This document shows, piece by piece, positions 20,640 to 33,955 of a stretch of DNA of 64,000 bases. The position numbers and the translations under genes are program-made. This DNA comes from Prorocentrum cordatum. Taxonomy: Eukaryota; Sar; Dinophyceae; Prorocentrales; Prorocentraceae. How positions within the stretch are numbered: position 1 is the first letter of the stretch; every line of letters starts with the position of its first letter. Location of the stretch: the NCBI GenBank assembly GCA_963575745.1, contig CAUYUJ010014349.1, forward strand, positions 546,881-610,880, read 5' to 3'. A model generated the notes under the pieces. It was not told where the DNA came from. It was given only the letters and a program-made list of their open reading frames with translations, and did not search any database.

Positions 20640-23600
20640 ATACCTACAAACTTTAAGATCCCACTACCCGAATACCCTAAGGCCATAACACCCGAAGGCC
20701 TTAAGACCCTAAGGTCCGAATGCCCTATGACCCGAAGACCCTAAGACAATAAGTCACTAAGACCCTAATCTTCGAATGCTTCAAAACCATATTGACTTAA
20801 TGCCCTGATACCCTAAGACCCCAAAACCTAATACCCAAGACCATAACACCCTCAGACGCTAAGACCTCAACAACCCCGAAGACCCTGACACCCTACGGCC
20901 CTAATACCAGAACATCTCAAGACCCGAAGAGCCTAAGGCCAGAACGCCCTAACACCATACGACCCTACAATCCTAAAGCGCCGAACCCACAAGATCCTAA
21001 CATCCTAAAGCCATAGGACTTTGAGAACCTATCACCCTAAGACCCTGAGGCCCCAAGATCCTCACACCCTGAGGCCCTACCACCAAGGCTCTAATACCGC
21101 GATGCCCTAACACCGTAATTCCCTAATGAAATGACACCACTAGTTCCATAATTTTTTAACATCCTACTACCACTACACCGTAGTACCTTGAAGCCTCAAC
21201 ACCGCAAGAACATACTACCCCAAGACCATAGCACCCTAAGACCCCCAGACTCTAAGACCCCAAGACCCTAGTACCATACACCCTAAGGACCTACGACCCT
21301 GATACACTACGGCCTTAACACCGGAACGCCTCAAGACCCTAATACCCTAAGACCCTAAAGCGCCGAACCCATAAGACCCGAACATCCTAACACCGTAGGA
21401 CCTTGAGAACCTTACACCCTACGACCCTGAGGCCCTAAGACCCTGACACCCTAAGACCCGGACAACCTAACACCCTAAGACCCTCACACTTTAACACCCT
21501 AGGACCCTTGCCCTGATATTGTAAGTCCCTAGCACCTTAATGCCACAATTCACTAGCACCTTCAATCCCGCAAGCCCGAATTCCTTAGTACCTCAATCTC
21601 ATAAGGGTCTCACACCAAAACAGCCCTCAGACCCTAACGCCCTAGAGCCCCCAGACCCTATCACCCTAAGGCCCCAAGACCCTGATACCGTGATGCCCTG
21701 ACACCAGAATAACCTATCACCATGATACCACCAATACCGTAATACCATATGGACCATAATACCTTAACGCCCCAGTACCTCGACTCCGTAATACCTTGAA
21801 GCCCTAAGTCACTAAGGCCCTGGGAGCCTAATACCCCAACAACATAACACCGTAAGACTCAGATTTTAAGGCCCCAAGACCCTACCGTAAGACAGTAACA
21901 CCCCAAGACACCAGAACACCTCAAGACCCTAAGACCCTAAGGCCCTAATGTGCGAAACCCATAAGACCCGAACACCTTAAAACCAGAGGACCGCCAGAAC
22001 CTAACACCCTCAGATCCTATGGCCCCAAGACCCTGACGCCCTAACCCCCGGATACCCAAGCACCCTAACACGCGAAGGCCCTTAGACGCTAACACCTCAA
22101 CGCCCTAGGACCCATACAACGTTAACACCGAAATGCGCCGATTCCCTAACACCATAATACCCTACTGCCCTAATACTGGAAGACCCGAGCACCTTACTAT
22201 CACAATGCCTTAACACCTTAAAAAACATCATGCTTTCATACCTCAATCCCAGAAGGCCCTCACACCCAAAAACCCTCATACCGTAAGACCCTAACACGCC
22301 AGAGTCCCAAAGCGCTAACACCCTAAAGCCCTAATACCGTGATGCCCTAACACCAGAACGCCCTAATACCACGGGACCACCAATACCATAAAACGTTAAC
22401 GCCCTAGTACCACTACACCGTAATACCTTGAAACCCGAAGACCCTAATACCCGAAAACCTTACTACTTCAAAACCAGGAGACAATCATCATACCCTAACA
22501 CCCAACGACCCGAAGACCCTACCACCCTAGAGCCCTAATAATTGAACACCCTACGACCCTGATGCGCTTAAGCTCGAAAATCAGACACCCGAAGGCCCCC
22601 ATACCCTAGCACCTGAAAACCCGTAACACCGTAACACCCCAATGCCTTAATGCCCGAACGCTTTAATACCCTAGCACATGAATTCCTCCATACCATCATA
22701 CCCCATATTACCCAGATGTCACAGTACACCAGTACATGGCAATATAAAACCACACCACCTTAACGCACCAAAACTTCGAATCCGTAAGACTCTAGACCCA
22801 AAGACCTTTTGACCTCAAGACCCTAGAACCCTATTACCCTACGACCCCAACACCTTAAGACCCTCATGCCGTGATGGCCTAACTCCATAACCCCTTACTA
22901 CCTTGATACCCTATTACCCTAACCCCCTGAAGTCTTAATACCTTCGTGCCCGCACACCTGAACACCTGGACACCATAATACTCGAATGCGTTCTTTTGCG
23001 ATCACCCTGATACACTAAAACCCTAACACCCTGAGACCCTAACACAAATTTTCGAATACCCTGACACGCGAACGTCTTAACAACCGACAGCCATACTACC
23101 TCATCGACATATGCCCTGATGGTACCCCGCATACCTTAGTACCCTGACGCTTGGATACCTCAAAGCCATAAGGTCATAACACCCGAATGCCTTGATATAC
23201 TGATACCCTAATACACGGATGCCTACATAACCGAATTCCAGAACACCCGAGCACCCAACTATTCTAATATTCGAATACTTGATTACGCGACTACACGAAC
23301 ACAGCCATGCCATAATACCCGATCCCTTTTATGGTTTTAAAGCCCAAGCAACATAATACCTCAAGTCAAGGAAACCTTTAGACCTGAATTCGCGAACGCC
23401 CTAATACCCTAGGACGCTGGTACCCTCAGGCCCGCATGCCCGAATACCCTAATACCCTAACGACCGAACGCCCTAGCACCCCAATACCCTAACACCCTAA
23501 CACCTTCTGGCCCTAGGACACCAATACCCTAATACCTTGAGACCCTACCACCCGAAGGCCATAATACAGAGATGCACTGATACATTCATGCCCTGCTACC

Positions 23601-26600
23601 GTTCACAGCCTACATCATAAGGTCTTAAACCCGGATACCCTAAGCCCGTATGGCCTTGACACCGTAAGGCCCAAAGCATACCTTAAGGCCCCAAGACCCT
23701 AAGTTCCTGAGGTCCAAAGACCCTCACACCCCGACGCTTTAACACCCGAGTGCCGTAGTACGCTGATATCTTCGTGCCGTGGTACTATAATGCCCCAGAG
23801 TCCGCGGACCGTAAGACCTGACGCCCCAAGACTGCAATGCCTCAATATAAGCCCCTAGCACCTGATACAACAATGCGCCAAGGCCCTCATACCAGAAGAC
23901 CCCACGGCCCTAAGGTCTTCAAGCCGAGCACATCAATACCATGAGGCCCTAATACACTAGATCAAAACACCCTAATGCCCGAATACCTTGGTACCCTAAG
24001 GCCCGCATGCCCGAATACCCCAAGGGCCTGCGAGTCTAGCACCCTAAGGCCCTAAGGCCTCAATACCCTAACGCCTTCATATCCTAGGGCACCAATGTCC
24101 TATTACCTTGAGACCGACCCTGGCATCCCAAGGCCATACTACAGCAGCGCCCTGATACCTTCATACTTCAAGCCCTCAGGGAGTCTAGCGCCCCAAAACC
24201 CGAAGCCCCTACTACAATACTACCGCATGACCTCAACACCCCAAGCCCCTAAGGCCCACGGGCCCTCATACCCCAATGCGTTGAGACCTTGAGCCCGAGA
24301 CCCAAATACCCTAATACCGTGACGCCCTAGCACCCTACTACCGTAGTGCGATGATATATTCGTACCATCGCTGTCTGAGGGCCCTAAGACCCTAACAACC
24401 TACGGCTTCAATACTTTGAGACCCTACGACCTCAGCACCTACACGTGATGCGCCACTGCGCCAAAGCCGCATTACCATACTACTTTATTACCATAATATC
24501 CTACGGCCCCAAGGCCCTAAAACCCAGTACGCCAATATCCCCAGACTCGAACGCATTCTACCCTAACATGTAAATGCCCTAATACCCGAACGCCCTAGTA
24601 CCCTAAGGCCCTAAGTCCTTACGAGCCTAGCATCCCGAAGGCCCGAATGACCTCAAACTCGAAGACCCTGAGCCCCCAGGACCTGAAGACACGAAGACCC
24701 TACGACCCGATGGACCGCATACCCTGATTCCCCGATATCGTACCACACCAATGCCCTAACACTATATTGCTCTGATCTCCGAAGGGTCTCAGACCCGAAT
24801 GCCCGAAGACCAGAATACCCCGAACACCTAATACCTGAATGCCCTAAAGCCCTACTGCCTTGAGACCCTAGCGCCCGAATGCCTAATGCCATGATACACT
24901 GGTACCTTTGTACTACTACACCCATACTCCCTGATAGCCTACTACCCTGAGGCGCTAGTACCATGAGCGAATACCGTGAGACCCCAACACGTATTACCTC
25001 AATGCCCTAAGGCCCAGCTACTATATCACCCCATACTTTAGTACCTTAGTACCCTTATACACAGATACCCGAATGCCTTACTACCTTAATACCATGATAC
25101 CTGAAGATGCGACGACCCTAATGGCCGACGACACTAAGACCGTAAAGTCCGAACATCGCAAGGCTCTAACACTTGCAGGCCCGCAAACTTGAACACCCTA
25201 AGACCTTGCCCCCCCTTAAGGCCCTAACACAACAAGACCCGATGACCTGGAGGCCCGAATCCCGTAATAACCTAATAGCATGACACCCTAAAGCTTGATA
25301 CCCTAAGGCCCTAATGCCCTAAGACCTTAGGGAGCTAAGACCGGGATGCCTTCACACCCCGAGACTGAAATGCCCCAGTACCTCAATGATCCTACAGCCT
25401 AAGACCCAAATACCTTAATGCCTCAGTACCTCTAAGACCCGAATGCCGTAAGACCCTAAGGCCGTAAGACCCAAATGCGCAAGTGGTTTCATATCATATT
25501 GCAATCGTACCCTAACACCCAAACGACCGAACACGGAAATACCCCTACACCCTATAGTTCAACACCCCAGCGCCCTAATGCCCGCATGCCCCAGGACCCG
25601 AGGCCCCTGACACCCGCAGGCCCTAAGACCATATTGCCCGAACACATTAAACATCCGAATACTTGAGCACGCTAATGCCGGCGTCAATACCCTAAAGCTC
25701 AGAGGCCCTAAGACCTTGATGCCGTGGGACCGCAATGTCTTAAGGTAAAAATGCTAAACGACCCTTGTGCCCTAATACCCCAACCCTACAACACTAAGAA
25801 CCAAACGCGCTAAGACCTTGAGACCCTTGCGCCCTAAGACCCTAAGGCGTTCATACTTTCATACCATGGTTTCCATGCCTTCATACACTTACGCTTCAAT
25901 GCCATACGATACGAGTGCCCAGATACCTTAACGCCATCATATCTTACGACCCAAAGGCTCGAAGGCCGTAAGACCCTAATACCTTGAAACAGTAAAACCA
26001 CGAACGCACCACTACCCGAAGACCCTGAGACCCGAAGTCTCCGAGGCCCAAGACCGTAAGACCCTAATGCGGTAACACCACACTTTCCAAATCCACCAAT
26101 GCCCGAACAGCCTCAGCTCCGAATGCCTCAGACCCCAATACCCAAATCCAATCATACTTGAATGTGCTAATACCCCAATGCCCGAACACCTCAACGACAT
26201 AAGCTCATACCCTCATACCATAATACCCTAATACCATACGACCCGAATGCTCTAGGGCCCCAACTCCGTAAGACCCTCATACCCTAAGGCCTTAAAACCA
26301 CTATGTGTTTTCGCGTGTCCAGGCCACCCCGAGGGGCATGTAACATGGCGTCCCCGAGCTGGGCCCATGTGTTCTTACGTGCCCCGGCAGCCCTGAGGTG
26401 TACCTAACATGGTTGCCACTAGCTGAACCATGGTTTCCACGTGTCAAGGCCCCGCGGTGCGGTATCTGCATGGCGGCCCCATGCCGGCCCCGCATGTTTT
26501 CACATATCCTGGCCACCTAGGGTGGTATCACACCATCAGGCCTTAATACCCGAATACCCTAAGACCCTAAGGCACTAACCCCCTTGCAGGCACAAAGACC

Positions 26601-29600
26601 GTAAGGCCTTCATACCCAAAGACACCCGATGACCCTGAAGCCCCAATATCTTACCACCCCGACACCCAAACACCCGAATACCTTAATGCAAAGAGCGCTG
26701 GTGAGTTCATACCGACATATTATAACTCACGAGCGCCCCCATATTTCAACGCCCCAAGGCCCTAATACCACGGTGCCCTAACACCCTGCGGCCCCAAGAC
26801 CTCAAGACCCTAAAACATAATTCACCAACGCCCTGATACCGAAATACCTTAACACCTTCGCACCCTGACGCCGTTATACCCTCAGACCCCAAGGCGGGGA
26901 CGCCCTAAGAGCTCATGGCCCTAAGAGCCTAATGGCCTGCGGGCTTGGACCCCCCCCCCCCCCCCCCCCCAGACCGCAACGCGCAATGCCTCAACACCGT
27001 CAGACCCTCGGACCCAGATATCCGAACACCCTACGACTTGATGGCCCTGAGGTTTCAATTCCAAGACTCGACGACCCTGAGACCCGAAGGCCCCAAGGGC
27101 CGGAGGCTCCAAGGTTCGACCCTAAGACCCAAAGACTTTGAGGTTCCAAGGCGCCACCGAATGCCCAGAGACCCGAACGCCCCAAGGCCAGCAGACCCGA
27201 ACACCTGATACCTCACCCTGGAACCCTAGAACCCTAGCGCCCGAATGCCCAAATACCTCGGTACCTGAATGCCCGAATACTTATGAAGGCGCGTTACCCG
27301 CAGACCCGAAGACTGCAATCTCCCAACGCCTCAAGACCCCTACACCCTAGGACACTGACACCCTCACATCCAATTTCGCAATGTCTGAAGACCCTAACAC
27401 CCTTTACATCTTGCACGAATGCTTTCATTCCCTGGCACCCTGATTCCCGAGAGCCCAACATCTAATAACATCACTCTCTAAGACTCTGACACCATAACAA
27501 CAGACGGGCCTAAGACGTTACTCTCCTCATGCCAAACGACCTTATGGCCCGAATACCGCACGCCCTAAGACCCCATGGTCAGAACGCCCGAAAGCCCTCA
27601 CAGGACCGAGGACTATATCACCATCAGACCTAAACGCCCCAATGCCCTATTACCTGGATGCCACATTGCCCTAATACCCTAAGGCCCCAATACTCGAAGG
27701 CCTGAGACTCTCAGACCCTAGCGCCCTAGAAAAACACGGCCCTATGGCCCTAATACCCGAAGACCCTCATGCCATGCTACACAGAGACCCTAAGACCCAC
27801 AGGCCCCGCGACCTCAAGACCCTAACGCCCGAATGCCAGAACACCCTGTCGCCAGAAAATCATAATACCTCAATGCCCGACTGCCCCAAGAATCCGAGGC
27901 CGCAAGACCGCGCGACTCTAATACCTTCAAACCGTAAGACTCTAACACCTTCAGACCCTAATACCCAACTACCCTAAGACCCGAAGTCCCCAATACCCAC
28001 GAACATGAGACCCGATGGCCCAAACGGCCGTAAGTCCATAGCACCCTAGGGCCCTGAAGCTCGAATATCATAATGCAGCAGGAACCTATGGCCCGAATGC
28101 CATAATATTCCTAAGCCCCTGGCCCACATGCCGCAAGGTTCTAGCATCTGAACGCCCTGAGAATATAGTGCCAGTAGACCTTACAACCGTAACACCTACT
28201 GCCCCCATGCCCGAACGCCCAATACCTACGATATCAGAACGCCCTTTGCAGATTCTACGAATACCCTACTACCAGTATGCACCAATACACTGATACCCGA
28301 ACGCCCTCATACCGATACCAGAATGCATTATGGCTCGATTACCGTAGACTCTAAAGGCCCCACTACCCAAACGCTTTGCTGCCCGGAGGCTCTACGACCC
28401 TAATATCATGAAACCACGGGGCCCCATTGCCCGATCGCCTTGAGGCCCCGACCCCCGAAGACCCGTCAACTCCACGCCTTGATGCCCGAACACAGGAAGA
28501 CACTAACGCCCGAAGACCTTCGGCCTTTGAGCCCCGAAGGCCCTCAGACCCGAAGGCCTTGTAGCCCTGGCGCCTAGTGCGCCGGCACCTCATGCCCTAA
28601 GGCCCTAGTACTCTAAGTCCATGAGACCCCAAGGCCATAAGAGCCCATGACCACCAGACCTGAAGTCCTTAACCCCGGGGCCCGAACACCTGGGCGCGCG
28701 AATGCCCCGATTCTCTGAGACCCTTGACGTCTAACACCTTGAGGCCGTATGGCCCTAATGCCCAGTTGCCCGAACTTTCTAACCCAGCAATGCCATAATA
28801 CCATGAAGCCCTGATGCCTTAATGCCCCGACGCCCAAATGCCCGACGCAAAAAGCGCCCTAAAGCCCTGAGGCCCGCAGGCCCGAAGACGCGCGCGCCCG
28901 CGGGCCCGAAGCCCTGACGACCCTCAGACTTAACACCCTAAGACACTGGCATGAGGCCTTAAGGCCCTAATGCCGTGATAACCTAAGACTCCAACACCAT
29001 GGGGCCATAATCCCCAGCGGCCCGAATGCCCTCGAGGACGCGAGTGCCCTGAGATCTCGAGACTCGAACGCCCGAAGGCCCTGAGACCGTCATGCGATAA
29101 GACCCTTAGACCTTAATACCCTAGTGCTCTAAGACCCTAGGGCCCAAAGGCGCCGACGCCCTGGGCCCTGTGGGGGCCCAGGGCGCTAAGGCCCTAAGAC
29201 ATTGACGCATCCAGACCCTAAGGCCCTAAGGCTCTAGCGCCCCAGTGCTATCCGACCACCGCGCCCTTTCACCATAATGCCCTAACGCCCGAATGCCCTC
29301 CAAGTCTCATCAGAAAGCGTCAGCGCCCTAATGCTTCGTGCATCGAAGGCCGTGAGACGCCAAGACCCCATGACCAGAACGCACTAATACCCTAACGCTC
29401 CAGCGCACCCAGCGACTCCGAGGCCCAAGCCCCGAAGACCCTATGACCCTGAGACCGTGAAGCAATCTCACAGCCTACTACAGTAATGTGTTCATACCCG
29501 CGCACCCTAGAAGGCCGTGGGGGCCCGCCATTCTAATGCCCTCATAACCTAAGACGCCGAGCAATAAAGACCCCTCGATTCTAAGACGCCAAGACCCCAG

Positions 29601-29830
29601 CGCCCCAACGCAGCGACGCCCGAATGCTTTAATATATCACGAGCGTAATTACCTAAACCCTAATTGCCCAAGGTTCGAACACCCTAGTACTGCAATGCCT
29701 GAATGCACTCGTACCCCTGAGACCCGAAGCCTCTATGGGCCCAAATACTAGAATACCTGAGTTCTTTAACTACCTTAATGCCCTCAAACCAGCATACCCC
29801 GATGCCCGAATGTCAGAATACCTTTTATAC
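20640..29830. repeat. Telomere-like satellite, 8-bp period, 9.2 kb
   Basis: Degenerate tandem repeat with consensus (A/G)CCCTAA(G/C/T) that keeps a strict 8-bp register over long runs; for example 21340-21480 reads as consecutive octamers. The G-strand unit (NTTAGGGY) contains TTAGGG. A run of about 20 Cs is at 26949-26970. Divergence rises toward the right, where CCCGAATG and CCCTGA variants dominate. No frame of interest. Confidence 0.9.
26306..26533 (+). repeat. Block of the 64-bp satellite embedded in the 8-bp satellite
   Basis: About 3.5 units with TGTGTTTTCGCGTGTCCAGG, CCCCGAGCTGG and GTATCT-AACATGG words, the same unit that forms the array at 37.1-38.2 kb. Confidence 0.85.
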
Positions 29831-29834
29831 TCTG

Positions 29835-29970
29835 TGTGAATCATCCAGAAGCGTTTCGAGGCCCTGGGGGGCCCTAGAGGTCGTGGGGCGCTTCTCCCAG
29901 AACCTTTATATTCTTTCCCTGCAACCGCTTGGGTTCAGTGGAGCGCAGTTCGACGCGCTGAAGAGGCCAA
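29835..29970 (+). repeat. 5' LTR of copia element
   Basis: Starts TGTGAATC and ends GAAGAGGCCA. It shares GCGTTTCGAGGCCC, CCCAGA, TTATATTCTTT/TCTTTTTGG and GGAGCGCAGTTCGACGCGCTG with the 3' copy. Confidence 0.75.
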
Positions 29971-29977
29971 CGCGTGG

Positions 29978-30763
29978 GTGATAGTAGACGACGAGGGCGA
30001 CCGCCGCATTGGCGGGCAGCGCGACAGGACGCAGGACTACACGCGGGACCCTTGGTCACGATGGACACGGTCGCCAACGCAGCAGCGAGGGGCACGGGGG
30101 CGGGGAGCTCAAAGATGCCATTTTGGCGCGGCCATCACTTCAAGAGCCTGCAGATGTCAGTCTATGCGGGATGCTCGGTGGGCAAGCGAGGGCCACGGCG
30201 ACAGCGGCGCCCCCGAGGGGCAGCGCAACATGTTTGGGAAGTGGGGCTGGAGCTCAGAAGCAGGATCATCGGATAAGACGCGAGGATTCGGCGCACCAGG
30301 GCAGGTCGAGATGAGGGTCACGCAGAGCCAGATGCGGACACAGGGCGACCCTGATCTACCTGAGAGAAGAGGCAGGAAGGGAAAGGACCCGCCCTGCCCA
30401 GCATGGGGCGGCAAGGACCTGAGCGAGTGGCCAGAGGAGAGGCTTGCGATCGACAGGTGGAGCAGGCTCACGGCGATCCTATCAGAAGAGCAGGGTGAGA
30501 CACTTCTGCCCCGCCTCACCAAGGAGTCGGCGACGGCGACCAGACATCCACGACCTGGGAGCGTGCTGTTGCATGGGGGCCTGCAGGAGATGATCCCGGC
30601 TTTGGATGCGCCGGCGTTCCCAGAGGCGGTCGCGGAGATCATCCGGCAGCTAGAAAAGACGGTGTTCGCAGCTCCCAGGTCGAGAGAGGAGACGCTGATG
30701 AAGTTCGCGAATCGCATCGGGGCGGCGCAGAAGGAGCTCGACAGGCTACTGCCGTGCGCTTAG
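29978..30763 (+). pseudogene. gag-like region of copia element
   Basis: A 261-codon frame. The second half (about 30385-30750) is gag-like, with PPCPAWGGKDLSEWPEERL followed by helical sequence ending EETLMKFANRIGAAQKELDR. The frame shifts near 30763 and continues at 30782-31261 with KKDQV before a stop. Confidence 0.6.
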
Positions 30764-31259
30764 CGAGACGTTGATGGGGTTTTGTTGCTACGAGGAGCGG
30801 GTCTAGCCAAGGCCGAGAGAAATCAGGTGCTGATCCAGACGAGCTACGACTACATAGTCGACAAGCTGGTGGCCATCTCGAACAGGATGACGGACGATAA
30901 CTCGGTGACGGAGAGGACCACCGTTACAGCTCCGAGGGCGGCATGCCTGGCGGGCGTCGACGAGGAAGGAGAGCAGCTTGAGTCAGAGGATGAAGGAGAA
31001 GCAGATGGAGCCGCGCACGTCGCGCGATGGCCAACCTGCTCGGCATCGAGGGCGAGGGGCACCAGGGCAACGGCGAGCACCGAGACGGAGGTCCCGGACT
31101 GTCTGGCGGCCATCACCCCACCCCTTTCGAGGCCGAGGGCATGGGGGGGAGCGCGCAAGATAGTGGCATATAAGAAGACCAACAGGGGGGTCCACAACCT
31201 GAAGGACCGCAGGAAGGTGGAAGAGAAGATCGAGGAAATCAAAAAAAAGGACCAAGTGT

Positions 31260-31560
31260 AGAATGCGCAAGATGTTTGGACACTGGCATCGAGAATGCCC
31301 GGAGAATCCGAAGAACAATCAGAAGCCGACAGGAGGTTTCATCGCGATGACGATGCTTCAGGACGTTGAGGTGCGCAGCTGCGTCGCAACGGCGGCGAAG
31401 ATGGCGCCCATGTTCAACTTCGCGGGGCACATCAGCCTCGCGGTGGACGTCGAGAAGTCGGGGCGCCCAGGCTGGGGGGTGCATCGACGCGGCCTGCGGT
31501 TTCAATATGATGCGCGTGGATACGTTCGACACTTGGGCCATGCACCACCACGAAGGCGTG
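31260..31560 (+). pseudogene. Zinc-knuckle and protease N-terminal remnant
   Basis: A CARC word and an FGHWHRECPE word lie in different frames at 31263-31310, looking like a CCHC knuckle broken by an indel. At about 31478-31545, CIDAACGFNMM is protease-like with the usual DTG/DSG changed to DAA. Confidence 0.45.
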
Positions 31561-31569
31561 GGTCTCTGG

Positions 31570-32935
31570 GATGACGTCCTCAATGGCCTTCATGGCGTGG
31601 CTGTAGGGGTCCAGCTGCTTAATCGACTTGTTGATATTGCTGTTCTGTTTTCCGTCGAGGCAGTCTACAGCTCGCTGACGTCCGCCCCGAGATGGCCCCG
31701 TAAGCTCTCGACCTGCTGGTTGGTCCTCTCGTTGGCGTTCTCTTCGCCCAGCAGCTCTTCCAATATCTCCTCGGTCGTTGTGGCCTTCCTGCGCTGGATG
31801 TCCTTCTTCGTCTCCTGCTGCCAACCTTTTATTTTTGCCTCAAGCTCCTTGAACACCTCCAGAATCTCCATCATTCCCTTGCTGTTATTGTTGATGCCTA
31901 CTGGCTGCTCCTTGGATGCCGTCGCTGGCGCTGCGCGTGATGTCGTGGCCTCCGCTGCTGTCCTGGCTGCTGCTGCCGACGCTGCCTGTGGCGTTGTAGC
32001 TTGCCCTGGAGTCGAGGACGCTGGTCCTCGTGATGAGATGGGCGGCGAGCGCCGAGAAGATGAACTCGGGGGCTCGTCGCATGACATATAGATTTGACAT
32101 AGCTGGGAGGAGCTGTCGTTCGGCGGACTCGTCCTGCCAGTCTGGTTCGAGCCAATCTGGCGATCGGACTCCATGCTGCTGGTGTTGCTTGCTGGTTTAG
32201 TTCTGCCGTCCCCATTTAGCTCCCTGTGGTGCGTGCGTTCGAAGTTGCCGTGCTCGAAGTTGCTCCCGTTGCTGTCGTTGCGCTTGATGTTGCCCCTCTT
32301 CTGCTTGTCCTTCAGGTTGCGCTCTCCTCTCGACCCCCGAAGTACTCGTGCTACAAGTGCTACTCTGCTTCTCATCGTATCCCTTCTCGCTTCTAGCCTT
32401 CTGGTTTCGCGGTTCCCATCGTCCGTGATGCCCGAGACTCCCGAGAGCATGCATGTTTCGACCTCCCGAGAGGTTCTGGTTGGCTCTGAGATTGATCTAG
32501 ATCGATGTTCGCTTTCGGAACGCGTGCCAAAATCCATCGGCACCCCCTTCGCGCACAGTGACCAGCTGGCAGGCTTACTCCACGGCATCGTGAAATGGTC
32601 CAGCTGTAGTAAGAAATGCCACCCGCCGGCGTGCGCCAAGGGGTGTCTCAAATTCTGTTCGGGGAGATCCAGCTCGGACTGGAACGCGCGAAGCGAGGCC
32701 GTCAGCTCCACCACGAACGTCTCTGGCAAAAGCAGCGGGGACGCGCCCTTGACCAGGCGCACAGAGATCACCCCGCTGAGCTGGCCCAGCATGATAGGGA
32801 TGATGGCGCCGTCCGTCGCAGTACAGATCTGGTCGTTCCCGAACATGTACTTCTCGTGGCATGGCATCGTCTCGAGTATGATCCCGTATTTCTCCTTAAT
32901 AAGATCGCCGGGGACTCCGATCAGAACATCGGGGC
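31570..32935 (-). pseudogene. Inverted central segment with protease-like C-terminal half
   Basis: The minus strand carries a long frame (31665-33122) whose start reads like the rest of a retropepsin domain (KYMFGN, GAIIPIMLGQL, RLVKGASPLLLPETF, near 32860-32700). It then becomes low-complexity, N/S/T-rich and charged. The flanking gag and integrase/RT are on the plus strand, so this block seems inverted. Breakpoints are approximate. Confidence 0.5.
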
Positions 32936-33412
32936 TCTGGAGGAGCATGGCGCGCCCCAGAGCCACGTGAGCAGGGAAGTCACGATGCTGCGGGGCCACC
33001 ACCTGATGGCTCGAAAGGGGCAGGCAGAGGTCTGGCACGAGACGAGGAGTTCTCCACCGATCCTGACAGCGATCGAGCCGCCGAAGGAGATCGACAACGC
33101 CAAGCTCAAGGAGAAGGCGCACCAGCAGTTGATGACCTTCATGTCGGACGTGGCTTTCCAGCAGGCGATCAACGGCAGGTACTTCTTACTACGAGCAGGA
33201 CAGTAACCCTAACCCGAGGGACTGGGAGGAACGACCCATTCGCAAACTAGAGCGACTCCCCGAGGTCCAACCAGGAGCTGCCCACCAACGGGACCGACGC
33301 TACATATTGAACCTACTCGGGAACGCGTTGGAGTTCGGGCGGCCAGATGATGTGCCAGAAGTACGTCAACTACCACAAACAGAACCAACCAGGAGAGACA
33401 CCATAACCATTT

Positions 33413-33955
33413 ATGGAGCTCACGGGGGCTCTGATGAAGTCCACCATCAAGAAGAAGGCCAGCAACGATCCCAGCGTGGGGGATGAATGGGAAGCTGCAC
33501 CATGCTGTGCGGCACCTACCAGCAGCACGAAGGACGAAAAGAGTACGGACCCTCAGACCAAACAGCAGGTTCAGAAGACACACGAGAACATGGGACAGTG
33601 CAGCAACGAGAACTTGGCGATGGTGCTGAAGTACGGCAAGGCCAGGCAGGTCTACATCGACGCAGCACAGGAGTTAGTCTGCCCGAGCTGCGAAGCCAAC
33701 AAGCGACCGAGGTTGGCTAAATCTTCGTATCAAGCCTCCTGGAAGCGGGTCTACGGGACACCACGGATCATCGTGATCGATGGCGAGAAGGGGTTCTGTG
33801 TGGGCGAATTTCCTGAAGCGGCTGAAGGAGAAGGAATGGAGGTGAAGGTGCCGTGCGCGACTTCGCCATGGCAGGCAGGTGATGCAGGAAGAGTGGGAGG
33901 CACCTGGAAGGAAGCCTTCTACCGCGCAGGGCAGAAGTTCAACACCAACAACTGA
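33413..33955 (+). pseudogene. Integrase remnant of copia element
   Basis: An HHCC-like zinc region (HENMGQ, then CPSC) is followed directly by WKRVYGTP and IVIDGEKGFC. The catalytic core segment carrying the first Asp is missing, and the region around the catalytic Glu (PWQAGDAGRVGGTWKEAFY) lacks Glu at the expected place. The frame resumes at 34040 with the integrase C-terminal portion (LNGDAELARITDMRKAA). Confidence 0.65.

Noticed and set aside
20640-29830. Possible true chromosome end
   Set aside because: Array is degenerate, flanked on both sides by other sequence, and its 8-bp unit is not the 7-bp telomere unit reported in dinoflagellates.
31263-31583. Opposite-strand frames over the copia protease region as separate genes
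   Set aside because: Explained better as remnants of one decayed, partly inverted retroelement.
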